The notes under the pieces were generated by a model. It did not search any database. It had not been told where the DNA came from and saw nothing but the letters and a program-made list of their open reading frames with translations. This document shows, one piece after another, positions 61,627-61,700 of a stretch of DNA of 61,700 nucleotides. Each line of letters starts with the position of its first letter. The first letter of the stretch is position 1. The stretch is from JAJDIA01 sp031555505 (GTDB lineage: Bacteria > Bacteroidota > Bacteroidia > Bacteroidales > Tannerellaceae). Where the stretch lies: contig JAVBUH010000028.1 of assembly GCA_031555505.1 (NCBI GenBank), positions 1-61,700 of the forward strand. The letters are read 5' to 3'. The position numbers and the translations under genes are program-made.

Positions 61627-61700
61627 TCAGGGTGATACCATAGCTTGTGTGAATGCCCGGTCACGGGCATCCTGTACGTAGCCGGGGGTACAGGCGAAGC
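61627..61700 (-). CDS. 3' end of an unidentified gene (partial)
   Basis: A minus-strand frame enters from the window edge and ends at TGA 61629-61627. The last 23 residues end YVQDARDRAFTQAMVSP and are protein-like. Too short to identify; the gene lies beyond the window. Confidence 0.35.
   Translation of the reverse strand, partial: FACTPGYVQDARDRAFTQAMVSP

Overview
The window is chromosomal DNA from a member of the Bacteroidota, most likely a Bacteroidales gut or oral-type anaerobe. The evidence is direct: promoter boxes of the Bacteroidota type (TAnnTTTG) lie at sensible distances before many genes, start sites mostly lack strong Shine-Dalgarno sequences, and the gene families are typical of the group (PG0541-type transporter protein, 6-bladed beta-propeller lipoprotein, MG2/TonB-plug protein, SDR-type threonine dehydrogenase beside kbl, GH31 with a PA14 insert). 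I cannot name the genus.

Positions 1-2911 are an AT-rich, accessory-looking stretch: the tail of an unknown gene, a perfect 29-bp inverted repeat around GTGACAG motifs, and a two-gene restriction-modification system whose nuclease resembles NotI. Positions 2981-8509 hold an HdeD-like membrane protein, a GH31/PA14 alpha-xylosidase-type lipoprotein with a neighbouring AraC regulator, and a TetR regulator. The TetR gene heads an RND efflux operon (TolC, adaptor, pump, PII-like PG0541 protein; 8585-14582). Positions 14707-18308 are housekeeping (ribosomal protein L25, peptidyl-tRNA hydrolase, S4 RNA-binding protein) plus a secreted FAD oxidoreductase. Positions 18309-19099 hold the debris of a mobile element: inverted ~90-bp repeats, a DUF3874-like gene fragment and four 22-bp tandem repeats with a palindromic core. 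Then come a CE7 acetyl esterase, an MG2/TonB-plug gene damaged by a probable internal deletion, a beta-propeller lipoprotein, a sialate O-acetylesterase, a secreted metallo-beta-lactamase-fold enzyme, a PHP phosphatase, the divergent threonine-catabolism pair kbl/threonine dehydrogenase, a small HATPase, a cysteine-less thioredoxin-fold protein, a nucleotidyltransferase, a LytS/LytR-type two-component pair, a CobW-type GTPase, an aquaglyceroporin and a porin remnant.

The striking part is 36445-60723: eighteen consecutive minus-strand genes with no gap above 25 nt and several 4-nt overlaps, read from one recognisable promoter. In transcription order they encode a Cys-rich ferredoxin, a radical SAM enzyme, a DUF116-polyprenyl diphosphate synthase fusion, a small alpha/alpha-barrel protein, a class II (squalene-hopene cyclase type) terpene cyclase with an intact DxDD motif, two PQQ-like beta-propellers, two paralogous membrane-anchored propellers with conserved cysteine motifs, a NapG-like ferredoxin with a twin-arginine-like signal, a NapH/NosR-like membrane polyferredoxin, a membrane-anchored PQQ-like propeller, a NuoE-NuoF-ferredoxin fusion, a 2Fe-2S/GltD-like/ferredoxin protein, a lipoprotein propeller, an ABC ATPase and a large FtsX-type permease, and a glycosyltransferase. 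The simplest reading, which is inference, is an isoprenoid-dependent redox system: the first genes make and modify a cyclic terpenoid lipid, an NAD(P)H-oxidising flavin/Fe-S module passes electrons to a membrane polyferredoxin and on to extracytoplasmic propellers, and the ABC transporter and glycosyltransferase finish or move the product. I do not recognise it as a described pathway. The window ends with a small secreted protein and the tail of another minus-strand gene.
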